NCBI RefSeq assembly: GCF_001552275.1
Contig: NZ_BCQW01000004.1
Span: 62,001 to 126,000 of the forward strand
Direction of reading: 5' to 3'
Source of the DNA: Amphibacillus sediminis NBRC 103570
GTDB taxonomy: Bacteria; Bacillota; Bacilli; Bacillales; Amphibacillaceae
DNA length: 64,000 bases
Shown here: positions 21,028-29,968 of the stretch, one piece after another
Numbering within the stretch: the first letter of the stretch is position 1
How the letters are laid out: every line of letters begins with the position of its first letter
Made by a program: the position numbers and the translations under genes
Notes under the pieces: generated by a model
Told to the model about the DNA's origin: nothing
The model's database searches: none
What the model saw: only the letters and a program-made list of their open reading frames with translations

Positions 21028-23535
21028 TTAATCTTCTCGTACAGCATCTGTATTGAAAATTCTATCCAGTTCCTCGTTTGATGTTATGCCACGAACTTTA
21101 TTCCTAATCGTTGTTTTTCCCATATCTAGTCGATAGAAATGTTCACGACCATCGACACCTTTTTTAAGTCGAATGAGCTGAATCCTGCCAAATATATCCC
21201 AATGCTTATCTGCGAATTTTGCTAAACCCACTGCCTTAGGATAATTGTCTTTTCGGCTAGGATCGTGTGGTTCTAAAATATCAAAAACATAACCTTGTGC
21301 ATCAGATCTAACAATAACTAAATCCGGGAACATAGAAGTTGTGACACCGCTCACTTCGTAAGGGATTTCAAGTGACCACTTTTTACGGTCAAGATTACGT
21401 AACCAGCATACAGCACCATTGTTAAGCTCTTCTGTAACAACTCCGCTTTCCCATGGATTCAGTGATGTTTCAAATGTGCCATCCTCTGAACAATAAAGAT
21501 GCTGCTCAAATTTACTGCTATTATCTGGTTTAGAAAAATCAATAGAATCTGGTAATATCCATGGTACAGATATCGGTTGTACAGAAGCATTAGTTAATCT
21601 TTCATAGACATTCTTTCGTGCCTCGCTAAGTCTAGCAATGGATCTCTTGTTGTTTTCGTACAGTGTTATGAATTCTTCCTCAGCATAGTCATTAATCCTT
21701 TCCATTGCATCAGTATCATGTGTAAGAATGATGATTTCTTTTTTTACATCAATATGGTCACAGGTACTATGACGAATCCAATATTCCTTGTGTAAACCCT
21801 CTCCCAACAACTTTCCAGCTTGCTCAAAATGTCGGGAAATATCAAAATCGGACATGGTCATTGTCTGTGTTTCTTCATCAAAGGAGTAGGCGTTGTCTCC
21901 GTATTCAAATATCAGTGTACCGAGAGCAAAACCAGTAATTGAAGCCCCTCGAGTGTCAAAGTCTCCACTTTCTTTTATCCGTGAAATCTCACCATCCATT
22001 TTTGATAAAACTGCATTTTTAACAGTTTTCTGCGCCCCTAAGTCAATACCATCCATCGTCAGTGCACGTGAAAGCTGTATTAATAATTTAAGTGGTGCCT
22101 GCTTTCGAGATGAATCTATCCGATAGGTTATAAGGTTATCCATCGCCTCAAATACATCAGAATAGGCAAGGTTTCGTTCAAGTGTAACAAGCTCTTTACT
22201 GGTGCCCGTTTCGGTAGGCATAGCAGCCTCACTGTCACGTAGGGCATTAACTACATTCTTCACTGTTTCTTCATCAAAGTATGGAAGAAATAGACTGACA
22301 CTATTAAGCTCAGCATCAGAAGAAATCCGTCTTGCCAAAGGTGTACGTATCATACGTCCTAGCAACTGAGCAATATAAGTATAGTCTTGGGCACTGCGGA
22401 ATGACATCATCGTTTCAGCTCGGGGGCAGTCCCAACCTGTGGAAAGATTCATTTTGAAAAACACGATCAGCACATTTTCTTCTTCTTGAATTCGGGATGC
22501 TTCAATTTGCTGAATTTCAACATCACGCACTTTAAGTGTGCCACGGTCATTAAAAGTATGTACCGCTTCTCCGGGCTGTAATTTGCGTCCCAGCGTTTCT
22601 TCTAGTAAATCGATGCAAGCTCCCAAATCTGTTTGGGTTGCTATACGATCATTTCCATCTTCAACTTGGATAACAAGAATAGGGTTTACTATTTTTTCAT
22701 CTTCACGCTCACAGTAAGTCTTCCAGTGAGAGCATTTTTTGCGCCAATTATCAACTGCCCCTTTAAACATGGTCATATCGGCATTAAATTGAATATCTGG
22801 ATAGTGAATAATAATTCTATCTTTCAAAAGACCTGACTCACGAACCTGCTCAGGTGGAACGATGACTTTTTGAACCGTTGAAGTCGTTCCGGCAATTAAG
22901 TTATCAAATCTCTGAGGAGTTGCAGTCACACCTATAACTAAAGGCATGACGCAAAGACCGTCATCTTCACTACCCTTAATGAATTTTTGCATGATAGATT
23001 GCGCCTTATTTTCTGCTTGCACAGATGTATAAGTTCCTCTATGTGCTTCATCTATCACCACATAAAATTTTTTAGGAATCCGTTTTGCAGTATTAGTAAG
23101 TGTTTCCCATATGGAATACTGTCGCTTATCAGATGTTGCAGTCAGTAGCTTATCAGAACCGAGCTTTTGTGTATTTAGAAAATAAACGTGACCACCTTCG
23201 AAGTACTCAGCACTAAAGTTTGAATCTATAGTTACTAAGTCTCTAACAGGAATTTTATCTGACTTGCTTTCAATTTTTAACCGTGTTTGTTCATTGAGCT
23301 CTGGTGAATCGGAAAGCCAAACAAAAACTGAATCTGGATCTCCGAGGTTGTCCTCGTTACCATAGAGTATTTCCTCAAAAAGAGTCGTCATAATAATAGT
23401 TTTTCCCGAACCAGTAGGTGCGGAAAACGAGATTATCTGAGGCTTATTTTCACGCCACACTGCATGAGCATCTTTAATTGCAGAATGCAGTTCACCAAGG
23501 GCTGTTTCCTGAAAAGGAAATAGTATATCTCTCAT
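21028..23535 (-). CDS. res: Type III restriction enzyme Res subunit (helicase/nuclease)
   Basis: An 835-residue superfamily 2 translocase that with Mod forms a type III restriction complex. It has Walker A APTGSGKT (39-46), IDEAHRGT (DEAH 162-165), GVTATP, and a helicase C-terminal motif near QLLGRMIRTP. The C-terminal region from about 735 has PD at 737-738 and DILEPHD near 752, with lysines after it; this is where the nuclease of the family lies, although the usual (D/E)xK spelling is not seen. It directly follows mod (stop and start abut) with GGAGGG as ribosome site. It is the last gene of the defence operon. Confidence 0.85.
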   Translation of the reverse strand: MRDILFPFQETALGELHSAIKDAHAVWRENKPQIISFSAPTGSGKTIIMTTLFEEILYGNEDNLGDPDSVFVWLSDSPELNEQTRLKIESKSDKIPVRDLVTIDSNFSAEYFEGGHVYFLNTQKLGSDKLLTATSDKRQYSIWETLTNTAKRIPKKFYVVIDEAHRGTYTSVQAENKAQSIMQKFIKGSEDDGLCVMPLVIGVTATPQRFDNLIAGTTSTVQKVIVPPEQVRESGLLKDRIIIHYPDIQFNADMTMFKGAVDNWRKKCSHWKTYCEREDEKIVNPILVIQVEDGNDRIATQTDLGACIDLLEETLGRKLQPGEAVHTFNDRGTLKVRDVEIQQIEASRIQEEENVLIVFFKMNLSTGWDCPRAETMMSFRSAQDYTYIAQLLGRMIRTPLARRISSDAELNSVSLFLPYFDEETVKNVVNALRDSEAAMPTETGTSKELVTLERNLAYSDVFEAMDNLITYRIDSSRKQAPLKLLIQLSRALTMDGIDLGAQKTVKNAVLSKMDGEISRIKESGDFDTRGASITGFALGTLIFEYGDNAYSFDEETQTMTMSDFDISRHFEQAGKLLGEGLHKEYWIRHSTCDHIDVKKEIIILTHDTDAMERINDYAEEEFITLYENNKRSIARLSEARKNVYERLTNASVQPISVPWILPDSIDFSKPDNSSKFEQHLYCSEDGTFETSLNPWESGVVTEELNNGAVCWLRNLDRKKWSLEIPYEVSGVTTSMFPDLVIVRSDAQGYVFDILEPHDPSRKDNYPKAVGLAKFADKHWDIFGRIQLIRLKKGVDGREHFYRLDMGKTTIRNKVRGITSNEELDRIFNTDAVRED

Positions 23536-25989
23536 TTATGAATCCCTCCTGCTCCCTAATACAAAGTTATCGATGTAATCACGATATAGTTGGTATGTGT
23601 TATTTACTTTAACTCCCGAAGTCATTTCGCGGAAGGCTTCCTCGGAGTTGGTTACGAAATAGATAACCCTAATATTATCTTCCTCCGAGAGTTTTTCAGC
23701 AAACTCAGCATACTTTGTTTCATCAATTAGAATAGCGAAGCCGTTCTGCGGTAGAATTAACATTTCCGGTTCTTCATTGTTGCTTACTTCAGGTCGCTTA
23801 CCGATTGCACCTGATTTAAGCCAAAGTAAGGGTAATATTTCACGGAACTGTTTCCCTAGTGATACGCTGTCTTTATCCAAAAAGTCAAGCTTAAAGTATT
23901 CGGTATTAGCAGAAAAGCCGTCGCTCATGGAACGTTTAACTTGCGATGTTACATTTATAGGGCCTAGCAAGTCAGAAACCTGTGCCTTAATTCTCTTAAA
24001 TACCGCTGTTTCCTTTACTACTATGTAAAAGTCAATGATATGGTCTTGATCCTCCAGAGCATCTAACCATTCATCAATAGCATTTACATCAAATAGAATT
24101 GAAGCTGTATGTTTATCCGAAACAATGAATTTGCTCTCCGTTTTTACCAACGATTGCGGTAGTTGTGTTTTTCCTTCCTTACTGCGAAGTAAAGATACAA
24201 GTTGCTTTTTGGTACTGTTCGTTAGAACTTCGAAGCTTTCAGCAAAACCAAGTTGATAGAATGAACGTTCAACCTCCTTTGTTTCAGTCAGGGTTGTAAA
24301 GTAATCGCCTGTCAAGACTGTACCGTCGTCACGCTTGCCAAGGATGCTATATTTTGTCCTCGGCCAAGTTACTGCACGACATATTCCAAACTTTTCCCAT
24401 TCTGGATCACCAGGCTGATACCCATTACTTCGTAAGTTTTTTGATTCAGCGTCCGATACTTCATTATTCGTCACTAAAATACAGCGGCGATTCCCGTTAT
24501 CTTCTGCATTAAGCAAATTTACTGCATGTAACGTTGTTCCGCTACCGGCAAAGAAATCTACAATAAGGGCATTTTTGTTATTACGCACTATTGCTGCAAT
24601 TGCATCCTTTGTGGAATAGAGTGATTTTGGGAAAGAAAATGCTCTTGACTGTCCAATTATGCTTGAAACCAGGTCAGAACCATATGCACCTGCATCATGC
24701 AAACTCCTATGCCAAACAGTCATAATCTGTTTAGATTGTGAATTCGCAAACTCTACATCAACAACGTTTCTTTCTTTATCACGTCCAGTAATTATAATTT
24801 CACCATTCTCTATTTGTTGTTGAAATTTCTGACTAAGGTAGGAAACCCCCCATGTCTTTCGTTTTGAATCATATCTGCCGAGTGCGGCATACCCTTTTTC
24901 TATAAGGGCGTTAAGTGTAGAATTACTTAGCATCCAACGGCCTTCAGATAGGTCACTTCTTATCGGCCAGACTACATCATAGCCATCAATTTTTGCACCT
25001 AAGTCTGGTTTTTCTGGGTATGGTAATGGTTCAAGGGCCTTAACTAATTTGTTCTTTTCTGCATCTATTAAAATTGGATAGAACTGGTTTTTACTATCTT
25101 CACGACGAGAATCTGCTCCAGAACGCAATAGTCCCTTCCAACGCGGTTTCATAGAAGCGGTCTTTATTTCCCCTAACAAAGGGTCAGAACCTCCAGCGAC
25201 ATAAGCATTTGGCATAAAGCAAAAAATAGCGTATTCTTCTACTCTTGAAAATCTACCCTGTGTTCCTCCCTTAGGATTAATTACAATGGTTACCATTTGA
25301 ATGTATGCTTCGGGAAAAAGCTCTTCAAGCAAAGTTCGCAGGTGATGAACTTCGTGTTCATCAATTGTAACTATCAATACGCCAGTATCGGGATTCAATA
25401 TTCTTTTTGCAATTTTAAGCCGTTTTTGCATCATAGATAACCACTTGCTGTGGCGCCAACTATCAGCGGAATCCACATAATTATTATTGTATTTCCAATC
25501 CCGCGCACCTGTGTTGTATGGTGGATCAATATAAATACAATCAACCTTCTTGGGGTAGAGATATTCCAGTAACTGAAGTGCATGGTAATTATCTGCTTCA
25601 ATGATTGAATGCCATAAATTACTATCAGGCGCATTTTCTACAGAATCAATTGGCTGAAGTGTAGGAAATATCGGTTCCCCAAACTGAGCTACTGAAACTA
25701 ACTCCATAAGTGGGGAGTTCATTATATCCCCTGTTGTTTTGTTACGGCAAATAGCATAATCACCATCTATTTTTATTACTGTATATACATCATTAATGTG
25801 GCCAGTTTTTAACGCAACTGTCGAACCTCGTTTGATAGGAACATTGTAAAGAGGAGTACATTCTGGGATATGCTCCTCAAATACAAGACCAAATTTTTTG
25901 TTTTTTGATATGCGGGCAAATTCCTGTTCCAAGCGATTACGCAAAGAAGTGTCAGGGATTTGACGCAGTAAATCATTGATTGCAGCCAT
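23536..25989 (-). CDS. mod: Type III DNA adenine methyltransferase Mod subunit
   Basis: An 817-residue N6-adenine methyltransferase that also supplies target recognition to the complex. Motif IV DPPYNTG is at 155-161 and the SAM motif FFAGSGTT near 479, the beta-class order used by type III Mod proteins. The ~320 residues between them should hold the target recognition domain, so the recognition site cannot be predicted. Start: GGAGG eight bases before the ATG. It lies 19 bases after the ABC ATPase gene on the same strand, so both systems are likely on one transcript. Confidence 0.88.
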   Translation of the reverse strand: MAAINDLLRQIPDTSLRNRLEQEFARISKNKKFGLVFEEHIPECTPLYNVPIKRGSTVALKTGHINDVYTVIKIDGDYAICRNKTTGDIMNSPLMELVSVAQFGEPIFPTLQPIDSVENAPDSNLWHSIIEADNYHALQLLEYLYPKKVDCIYIDPPYNTGARDWKYNNNYVDSADSWRHSKWLSMMQKRLKIAKRILNPDTGVLIVTIDEHEVHHLRTLLEELFPEAYIQMVTIVINPKGGTQGRFSRVEEYAIFCFMPNAYVAGGSDPLLGEIKTASMKPRWKGLLRSGADSRREDSKNQFYPILIDAEKNKLVKALEPLPYPEKPDLGAKIDGYDVVWPIRSDLSEGRWMLSNSTLNALIEKGYAALGRYDSKRKTWGVSYLSQKFQQQIENGEIIITGRDKERNVVDVEFANSQSKQIMTVWHRSLHDAGAYGSDLVSSIIGQSRAFSFPKSLYSTKDAIAAIVRNNKNALIVDFFAGSGTTLHAVNLLNAEDNGNRRCILVTNNEVSDAESKNLRSNGYQPGDPEWEKFGICRAVTWPRTKYSILGKRDDGTVLTGDYFTTLTETKEVERSFYQLGFAESFEVLTNSTKKQLVSLLRSKEGKTQLPQSLVKTESKFIVSDKHTASILFDVNAIDEWLDALEDQDHIIDFYIVVKETAVFKRIKAQVSDLLGPINVTSQVKRSMSDGFSANTEYFKLDFLDKDSVSLGKQFREILPLLWLKSGAIGKRPEVSNNEEPEMLILPQNGFAILIDETKYAEFAEKLSEEDNIRVIYFVTNSEEAFREMTSGVKVNNTYQLYRDYIDNFVLGSRRDS

Positions 25990-26008
25990 TTTTTAAATCC
26001 TCCTATAT

Positions 26009-27646
26009 TTAATCATTCGTTTCGTACTTACTCCACGAACGACCAAAAAGTTCATTTCCGTCTGATAAGCGCAAGATTGCTGTTTCTTCTAAAATTCTAT
26101 GTGCTTTCTCGGTTGTAGAATCAGCTTTATCAAATGCAATAAAAACCTGGTGCTTGGTAGATTGATAACGTTCCAATATATGCTCCAGATGAACATCCTC
26201 AATACGTTTAAGAATATTGGAGTCATGGATGATCGCAGGAATTGGGCGTAATTCAAGTACACTCAAATCGTACACAACAAGGCTCTTGAATGCTGTTCCT
26301 TCACTTGTGTTGCCAGGAGTTTCGAAGATGATGTCCTTCTGGGGAGTGATATACAAAAGAGGAGCAGTTTCCTGTTTCTCAGTTACTACGCCGTTAATTG
26401 TTTCCATACGAAGATTGATGTCATCTTGTATCTCGCCTAGTTTTTCAGTTTGTTGCAACAATAGTTTTTCAAGTTTTTGCTCTGCTTCAGCTCGAGCATC
26501 CTGCAACTCTTTTTGATGAATCAACTCGGCTGTTTCTTCTTCAAGTCTATCAATGCTTTTTGATACATTAACACACTGAGAGAGTACTCTCTCAGACATC
26601 TCTTTTGCTATACCGGACTCTTCAATTTTTCGATTTAGGCGTCTGATTTCCTTATCATATTCTTCGATTAGTGGTTGTAATCGATAGATTTCCTGATCCA
26701 TTTCTTCGCCTAAAATCTCTCTGATTTTTATATGAAAATGTTCAATTTCTTCAAATGCTTTTAAATTTGCATTTGGAAAGAAGCGTAGCAAGGATTCAAA
26801 TTCACTTGCGGTTTCAGCCTTGCTGTCAGTTATATTGCTTTTTATAGCATTTAGCTGTGATTGCAGACGATTGCGCTTACGTATTATGCTATTCAATTCT
26901 TTTTGAACAGCTGTTATTCGTTCGAATGTTTGTGTATCAAACCCAAACATTGCTAATTGAGCCTCTTCGCTGTTTTTCATTAGCTTTTGGAGTCTCTTTC
27001 TCAATGACTCGATAGTCTTTTGGTTACTTTCGATTTTATCTATGTCCACCTTTTGACGCTGACGAGATTTAAGCTGTGAAGCTTTAATTCCGAGTTCTTC
27101 CTCCATAAATTTGATAGAAGCAAGGATTTTGTAATGACCAAATAGCTTCAATAGAAAATCCACAGCCTTTTCATTTTGCTCACGAGGTTTCACTAACAAT
27201 GGATACTTTTCTAGTGTATTTTCACGTCCATAGATACGGAAAAAACGCTCGGTTATTTCTGAAAACGTAAGGGCTGGTAGCCCAATTTTATATTCCTGAA
27301 ACAGAAATCTTCGAAATTCGTCAAGCGTCAATTTTGTTATGAAATGGCGCTCTTTATCGATTCGATATACACTTTTAGGATCGTCAGTGCTTCTATAGAA
27401 ATAATATGGCTGTCCCTCAAATTCGAAAGTGAAATAGATGGTATGTGGGCCTATTTCCTTTTTTATATCATCTGTCAGGGAGTAGTAGCTTTCACCGCCG
27501 AATACATAATCTATAATCCATAGGAATGTTGATTTTCCGATTGCATTGCTACCGCCTGCGCTACCTAGAACTGTATTTAAGCCTGAGTTAAACCGGATAA
27601 TTTGATGCTCTGGAGCAAATTTATCACATTGAATCTCTATCAACAT
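26009..27646 (-). CDS. ABC-3C system ABC ATPase (DUF2326)
   Basis: A 545-residue SMC/Rad50-like ATPase. The P-loop GSAGGSNAIGKST is at residues 28-40. A long coiled coil fills about 165-430. The C-terminal part carries VVYDLSVLELR and PAIIHDS, the DUF2326 signature that replaces the usual Walker B region. In ABC-3C conflict systems this ATPase works with a middle component and a variable third component, which are the two genes just upstream. I place the start at 27646, with GGGAGG upstream; a TTG at 27670 is also open. It overlaps the preceding gene by 23 bases, indicating translational coupling. Confidence 0.85.
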   Translation of the reverse strand: MLIEIQCDKFAPEHQIIRFNSGLNTVLGSAGGSNAIGKSTFLWIIDYVFGGESYYSLTDDIKKEIGPHTIYFTFEFEGQPYYFYRSTDDPKSVYRIDKERHFITKLTLDEFRRFLFQEYKIGLPALTFSEITERFFRIYGRENTLEKYPLLVKPREQNEKAVDFLLKLFGHYKILASIKFMEEELGIKASQLKSRQRQKVDIDKIESNQKTIESLRKRLQKLMKNSEEAQLAMFGFDTQTFERITAVQKELNSIIRKRNRLQSQLNAIKSNITDSKAETASEFESLLRFFPNANLKAFEEIEHFHIKIREILGEEMDQEIYRLQPLIEEYDKEIRRLNRKIEESGIAKEMSERVLSQCVNVSKSIDRLEEETAELIHQKELQDARAEAEQKLEKLLLQQTEKLGEIQDDINLRMETINGVVTEKQETAPLLYITPQKDIIFETPGNTSEGTAFKSLVVYDLSVLELRPIPAIIHDSNILKRIEDVHLEHILERYQSTKHQVFIAFDKADSTTEKAHRILEETAILRLSDGNELFGRSWSKYETND

Positions 27647-27863
27647 ATCGTAGCACCCTCCCTTCTTCAATTAGTCCAATTTTACCTAATGCAAACAAGC
27701 AGTCTAAAGCACTCAGGAAATCAGCCATGTCCTTTTCACGATATCTAGTTAGTTCAAATAACTCTTTAGGTGACATATCCTGTTGTGCTAATGCCTCTAA
27801 AATATCTGGGAAAAGAGAAATAACGCTGTTTGTATAGGAAGTTACTTTATTTGGTAATCTCAT
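27624..27863 (-). CDS. ABC-3C system middle component (MC6-like)
   Basis: A 79-residue protein, small and helical. The pattern MRLPNKVTSY, a middle helix pair, then FLSALDCLFALGKIGL and a final LRYVD strand fits the ABC-3C middle component 6 family as I remember it. It is thought to bridge the ATPase and the third component. The start at 27863 has GAGGTG six bases upstream; a GTG at 27875 is less likely. It overlaps both neighbours by about 20 bases, a tightly coupled three-gene unit. Confidence 0.75.
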   Translation of the reverse strand: MRLPNKVTSYTNSVISLFPDILEALAQQDMSPKELFELTRYREKDMADFLSALDCLFALGKIGLIEEGRVLRYVDRDSM

Positions 27864-29085
27864 CGAACACCTCACACCTTTGAACGAAGTAGGAGATTAT
27901 TATCTCGCAAGCTTCTCTATATTTGCGGCCGGTTTTTTCAAACAAAGTTTCAACAAGTAGGTTGTATATTGCGCTTTGAGATATATGTGATTCACTTGCA
28001 TCTTCATACATCCGTTTGACGCTTTTTGCAAATTTATCGACGTTCAGCTTGTTTTCTCCGGCCAACCGATCTAATGCATCATTGACTCCCTGATACAACC
28101 GCCGAACATCAAAAAGCACTCTTTCTTTCAAACGTTTTTCAGTGATTTTATTCTCAACTTTTACAGGTTCAATTTTGAGTTGTGTATCATCAGTAACATC
28201 CATTAAGTCAACTTCCCGAAGTACTTGTTCGATTTGCTTTTCTATTGTATATCTCGAGGTTGCATCTCTTGCAGCCATAAGAACTTCCAAGTCATGCTTT
28301 TCTGATAGTAAAGCTAATTTTACTTCCTCAGAAGCATTTTGAATTTCGCGCTCACATTCAACACATAAAACCACTTCATCAGTTTCTGAAAGGCGAACGA
28401 CTTTAGCATAGTTAACGTCGTTGCCTTCTTTTTTTATACCTAAAACTCTTCCGCACTTTTGGCATTTGCCACCTGTTTCTGCAAGCAACACTAAAGAGCG
28501 GGCATCAATCGCAATTTCGTAAGCAGTTTCCATAGACAAATTGCTATACGTTGTAATGAAACTAATATCCATTTTTTGATCTTCAAAGGACTGTATGTAC
28601 TCGGCAGTTGTCTCTTTCACGCTATCTTCGCAATTTCGGTTCTCGACATTTAATACTGTGTAAAGAAAAACTCCGGCGATAAAGTCTTCAAAAACAAAAG
28701 CATCACGTCTTACTATAGATTTCTTGGTCATGCCATTCACTATTTCGACTATTGTGTCAGGCTCAATTGTATTATCAGACGCAATAATGTCTTTCAGAGC
28801 AAGAATGATGAGGCTCCTTTTATTGCTATCCAACATGTTAAGAATGTGCTGTTTAAAGTAATTAGAAACAGCGCGTGGGTCTACTGTTGGAGCTTTATCA
28901 GTTATATTAGGCGATAGATTCTTTTTACCCAGAATTAAATCTGAAACAGTACCGTCCTCACCACGAATATCATAAGTAGGCGCAATAGAAAGCAGCATGG
29001 TACCACATAGAAGTTTTTGTGAAATTCTTTTTGCGCTACAAATCTTTAAAATTGTTGCAAAAGTACCAAAACATAGCTTTTTCAT
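27847..29085 (-). CDS. ABC-3C system third component with a zinc-binding centre
   Basis: A 412-residue protein, the variable component of the ABC-3C set, expected to sense or act. Two CxxC pairs, Cys208/Cys211 and Cys241/Cys244, are spaced like a zinc ribbon or treble clef of the HNH kind, but no clear catalytic His-Asn-His is seen. The C-terminal ~130 residues (ERVLFDVRRLYQGVNDALDR on) are helical and resemble the C-terminal domain that docks on the complex. AAGGAGG lies eight bases before the ATG. The gene lies 24 bases after the regulator. Assignment rests on context as much as on sequence. Confidence 0.65.
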   Translation of the reverse strand: MKKLCFGTFATILKICSAKRISQKLLCGTMLLSIAPTYDIRGEDGTVSDLILGKKNLSPNITDKAPTVDPRAVSNYFKQHILNMLDSNKRSLIILALKDIIASDNTIEPDTIVEIVNGMTKKSIVRRDAFVFEDFIAGVFLYTVLNVENRNCEDSVKETTAEYIQSFEDQKMDISFITTYSNLSMETAYEIAIDARSLVLLAETGGKCQKCGRVLGIKKEGNDVNYAKVVRLSETDEVVLCVECEREIQNASEEVKLALLSEKHDLEVLMAARDATSRYTIEKQIEQVLREVDLMDVTDDTQLKIEPVKVENKITEKRLKERVLFDVRRLYQGVNDALDRLAGENKLNVDKFAKSVKRMYEDASESHISQSAIYNLLVETLFEKTGRKYREACEIIISYFVQRCEVFDEITK

Positions 29086-29109
29086 ATATTGCGCCTCCTT
29101 TCATTGAAT

Positions 29110-29328
29110 TTAATCTGTTGAAGTATCGTCATCGACGTAGTCAACAATATCTCCAATGTTGACATCAAGGGCTTTACAGATTCTTCCTAACACATCCATG
29201 CTTACCGGCAGATCTTTACTCATTTTTGCTATCGTTGTCGACGTTAAGTTCGTTATTGCCATTAAATCCTTTTTCATCATTTTTTTATCTATTAAAAGTT
29301 TCCACAATTTGTTATAACTAAAAGCCAT
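29110..29328 (-). CDS. Small XRE-family (Cro/CI-like) regulator
   Basis: A 72-residue helix-turn-helix protein, little more than the DNA-binding domain: MKKDLMAITNLTSTTIAKMS gives the two key helices and LGRICKALDVNIGDIVDY the typical end. The start at 29328 has GGAGG eight bases upstream; the frame is open to 29412 but the additional part is not conserved-looking. It is the first gene of the ABC-3C/type III operon and lies divergent to the prophage. Such small regulators commonly delay or tune restriction genes. Its own promoter is overlapped by inverted repeats, consistent with autoregulation. Confidence 0.85.
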   Translation of the reverse strand: MAFSYNKLWKLLIDKKMMKKDLMAITNLTSTTIAKMSKDLPVSMDVLGRICKALDVNIGDIVDYVDDDTSTD

Positions 29329-29379
29329 TATAATCGCCTCCAAGCACAATTGGATGGTATCCAAAGACGTGTCTTTATT

Positions 29380-29408
29380 ATTATAGCAATTTACTAAGCG
29401 AAATACAA
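29380..29408 (-). promoter_or_regulatory. Promoter of the defence operon
   Basis: On the minus strand, TTGTAT (29403-29408) and TATAAT (29380-29385) are 17 bases apart, a good vegetative promoter. It lies about 50 bases before the regulator start. Confidence 0.8.
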
Positions 29409-29483
29409 TCAATTATTTAAATATGCTTATTCAATCTTTACGAACGCTTAGTTCGTTTGACATCATAAAAACGAATTGTATTT
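29393..29483. promoter_or_regulatory. Operator region with nested inverted repeats
   Basis: ACTAAGCG (29393-29400) recurs inverted as CGCTTAGT (29445-29452). AAATACAAT (29401-29409) recurs inverted as ATTGTATTT (29475-29483). ACGAAC-GCTTA-GTTCGT (29440-29456) is a palindrome. One arm of each pair lies within the promoter, so a dimeric regulator could close it by looping. TTGACA at 29457 may be part of a rightward promoter, but its -10 is poor. Confidence 0.6.
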
Positions 29484-29598
29484 GTGGAGTCCTAGCGGAG
29501 TGTCAGCGGAGTTGTAGCTGAGGATTTAAAGTGTATGACTTTATAAAATTTAGTTAGACGGTAAGACAAGCTGAACTTTTTGAAAAGGGGGTAAAGTC

Positions 29599-29808
29599 AT
29601 GGAAGAAATTCGTGATTGTAATGGTCGCATAGCTTGCAAGGGCAATGCAACAACAGGTCTCATAGAAGTGTTATATAAACGCTGTAAAACCAGTACACAA
29701 ATACCTATTGGAGGAACTTTAAGAATTGAACGTGATGGTGTTGTGACGATAGTCACTCGATTAAGCGATTCTGCTTTTCATGTAGAAAGTCATGCTAATG
29801 TAGCATAG
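29599..29808 (+). CDS. Small protein of unknown function, first gene of the prophage
   Basis: A 69-residue protein with no recognised domain. Two cysteines near the start (RDCNGRIACKGN) and a later CKT are visible, and the sequence looks like a small beta fold. A ribosome site AAAGGGGG precedes the ATG. It is the first rightward gene after the divergent operator region and is followed by a terminator-like structure, so it is transcribed as its own unit. Confidence 0.6.
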   Translation: MEEIRDCNGRIACKGNATTGLIEVLYKRCKTSTQIPIGGTLRIERDGVVTIVTRLSDSAFHVESHANVA

Positions 29809-29827
29809 GAAGATAGCTAACTAAATA

Positions 29828-29933
29828 AAAAATCCGCAGAGCTGCACGACGGCCAGGATAAGTTCTCACACTAGAGAACTATCTTGGCCGTCCTTTTTTG
29901 TTCTACGGATCTTTTCGGCTTCTGCGGATTTTT
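29828..29933 (+). terminator. Nested double hairpin with internal terminator
   Basis: An outer pair AAAAATCCGCAGA (29828-29840) and TCTGCGGATTTTT (29921-29933) is exact. Inside, GACGGCCAGGATAAGTTCTC (29848-29867) pairs with 29874-29892 with a single bulge and mismatch, and TTTTTT follows. The inner stem is a terminator; the outer pair shares the same RNA and could compete with or enclose it. Confidence 0.7.
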
Positions 29934-29968
29934 CAAAGCCAAATTTTGAAAACCAAAGGAGTCAAATT

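Noticed and set aside
21028-25989. BREX, DISARM or type I restriction assignment
   Set aside because: No PglZ, BrxL, DrmA or HsdS-like genes; the adjacent Mod-Res pair with beta-class motif order fits type III.
27647-27670. TTG start for the ABC ATPase, adding eight residues
   Set aside because: The ribosome site GGGAGG falls inside that extension and serves the ATG at 27646.
29110-29328. The XRE gene as the prophage CI repressor
   Set aside because: Position would permit it, but it has no oligomerisation or protease domain and is in the defence operon. Left as regulator of that operon, with phage control only possible.
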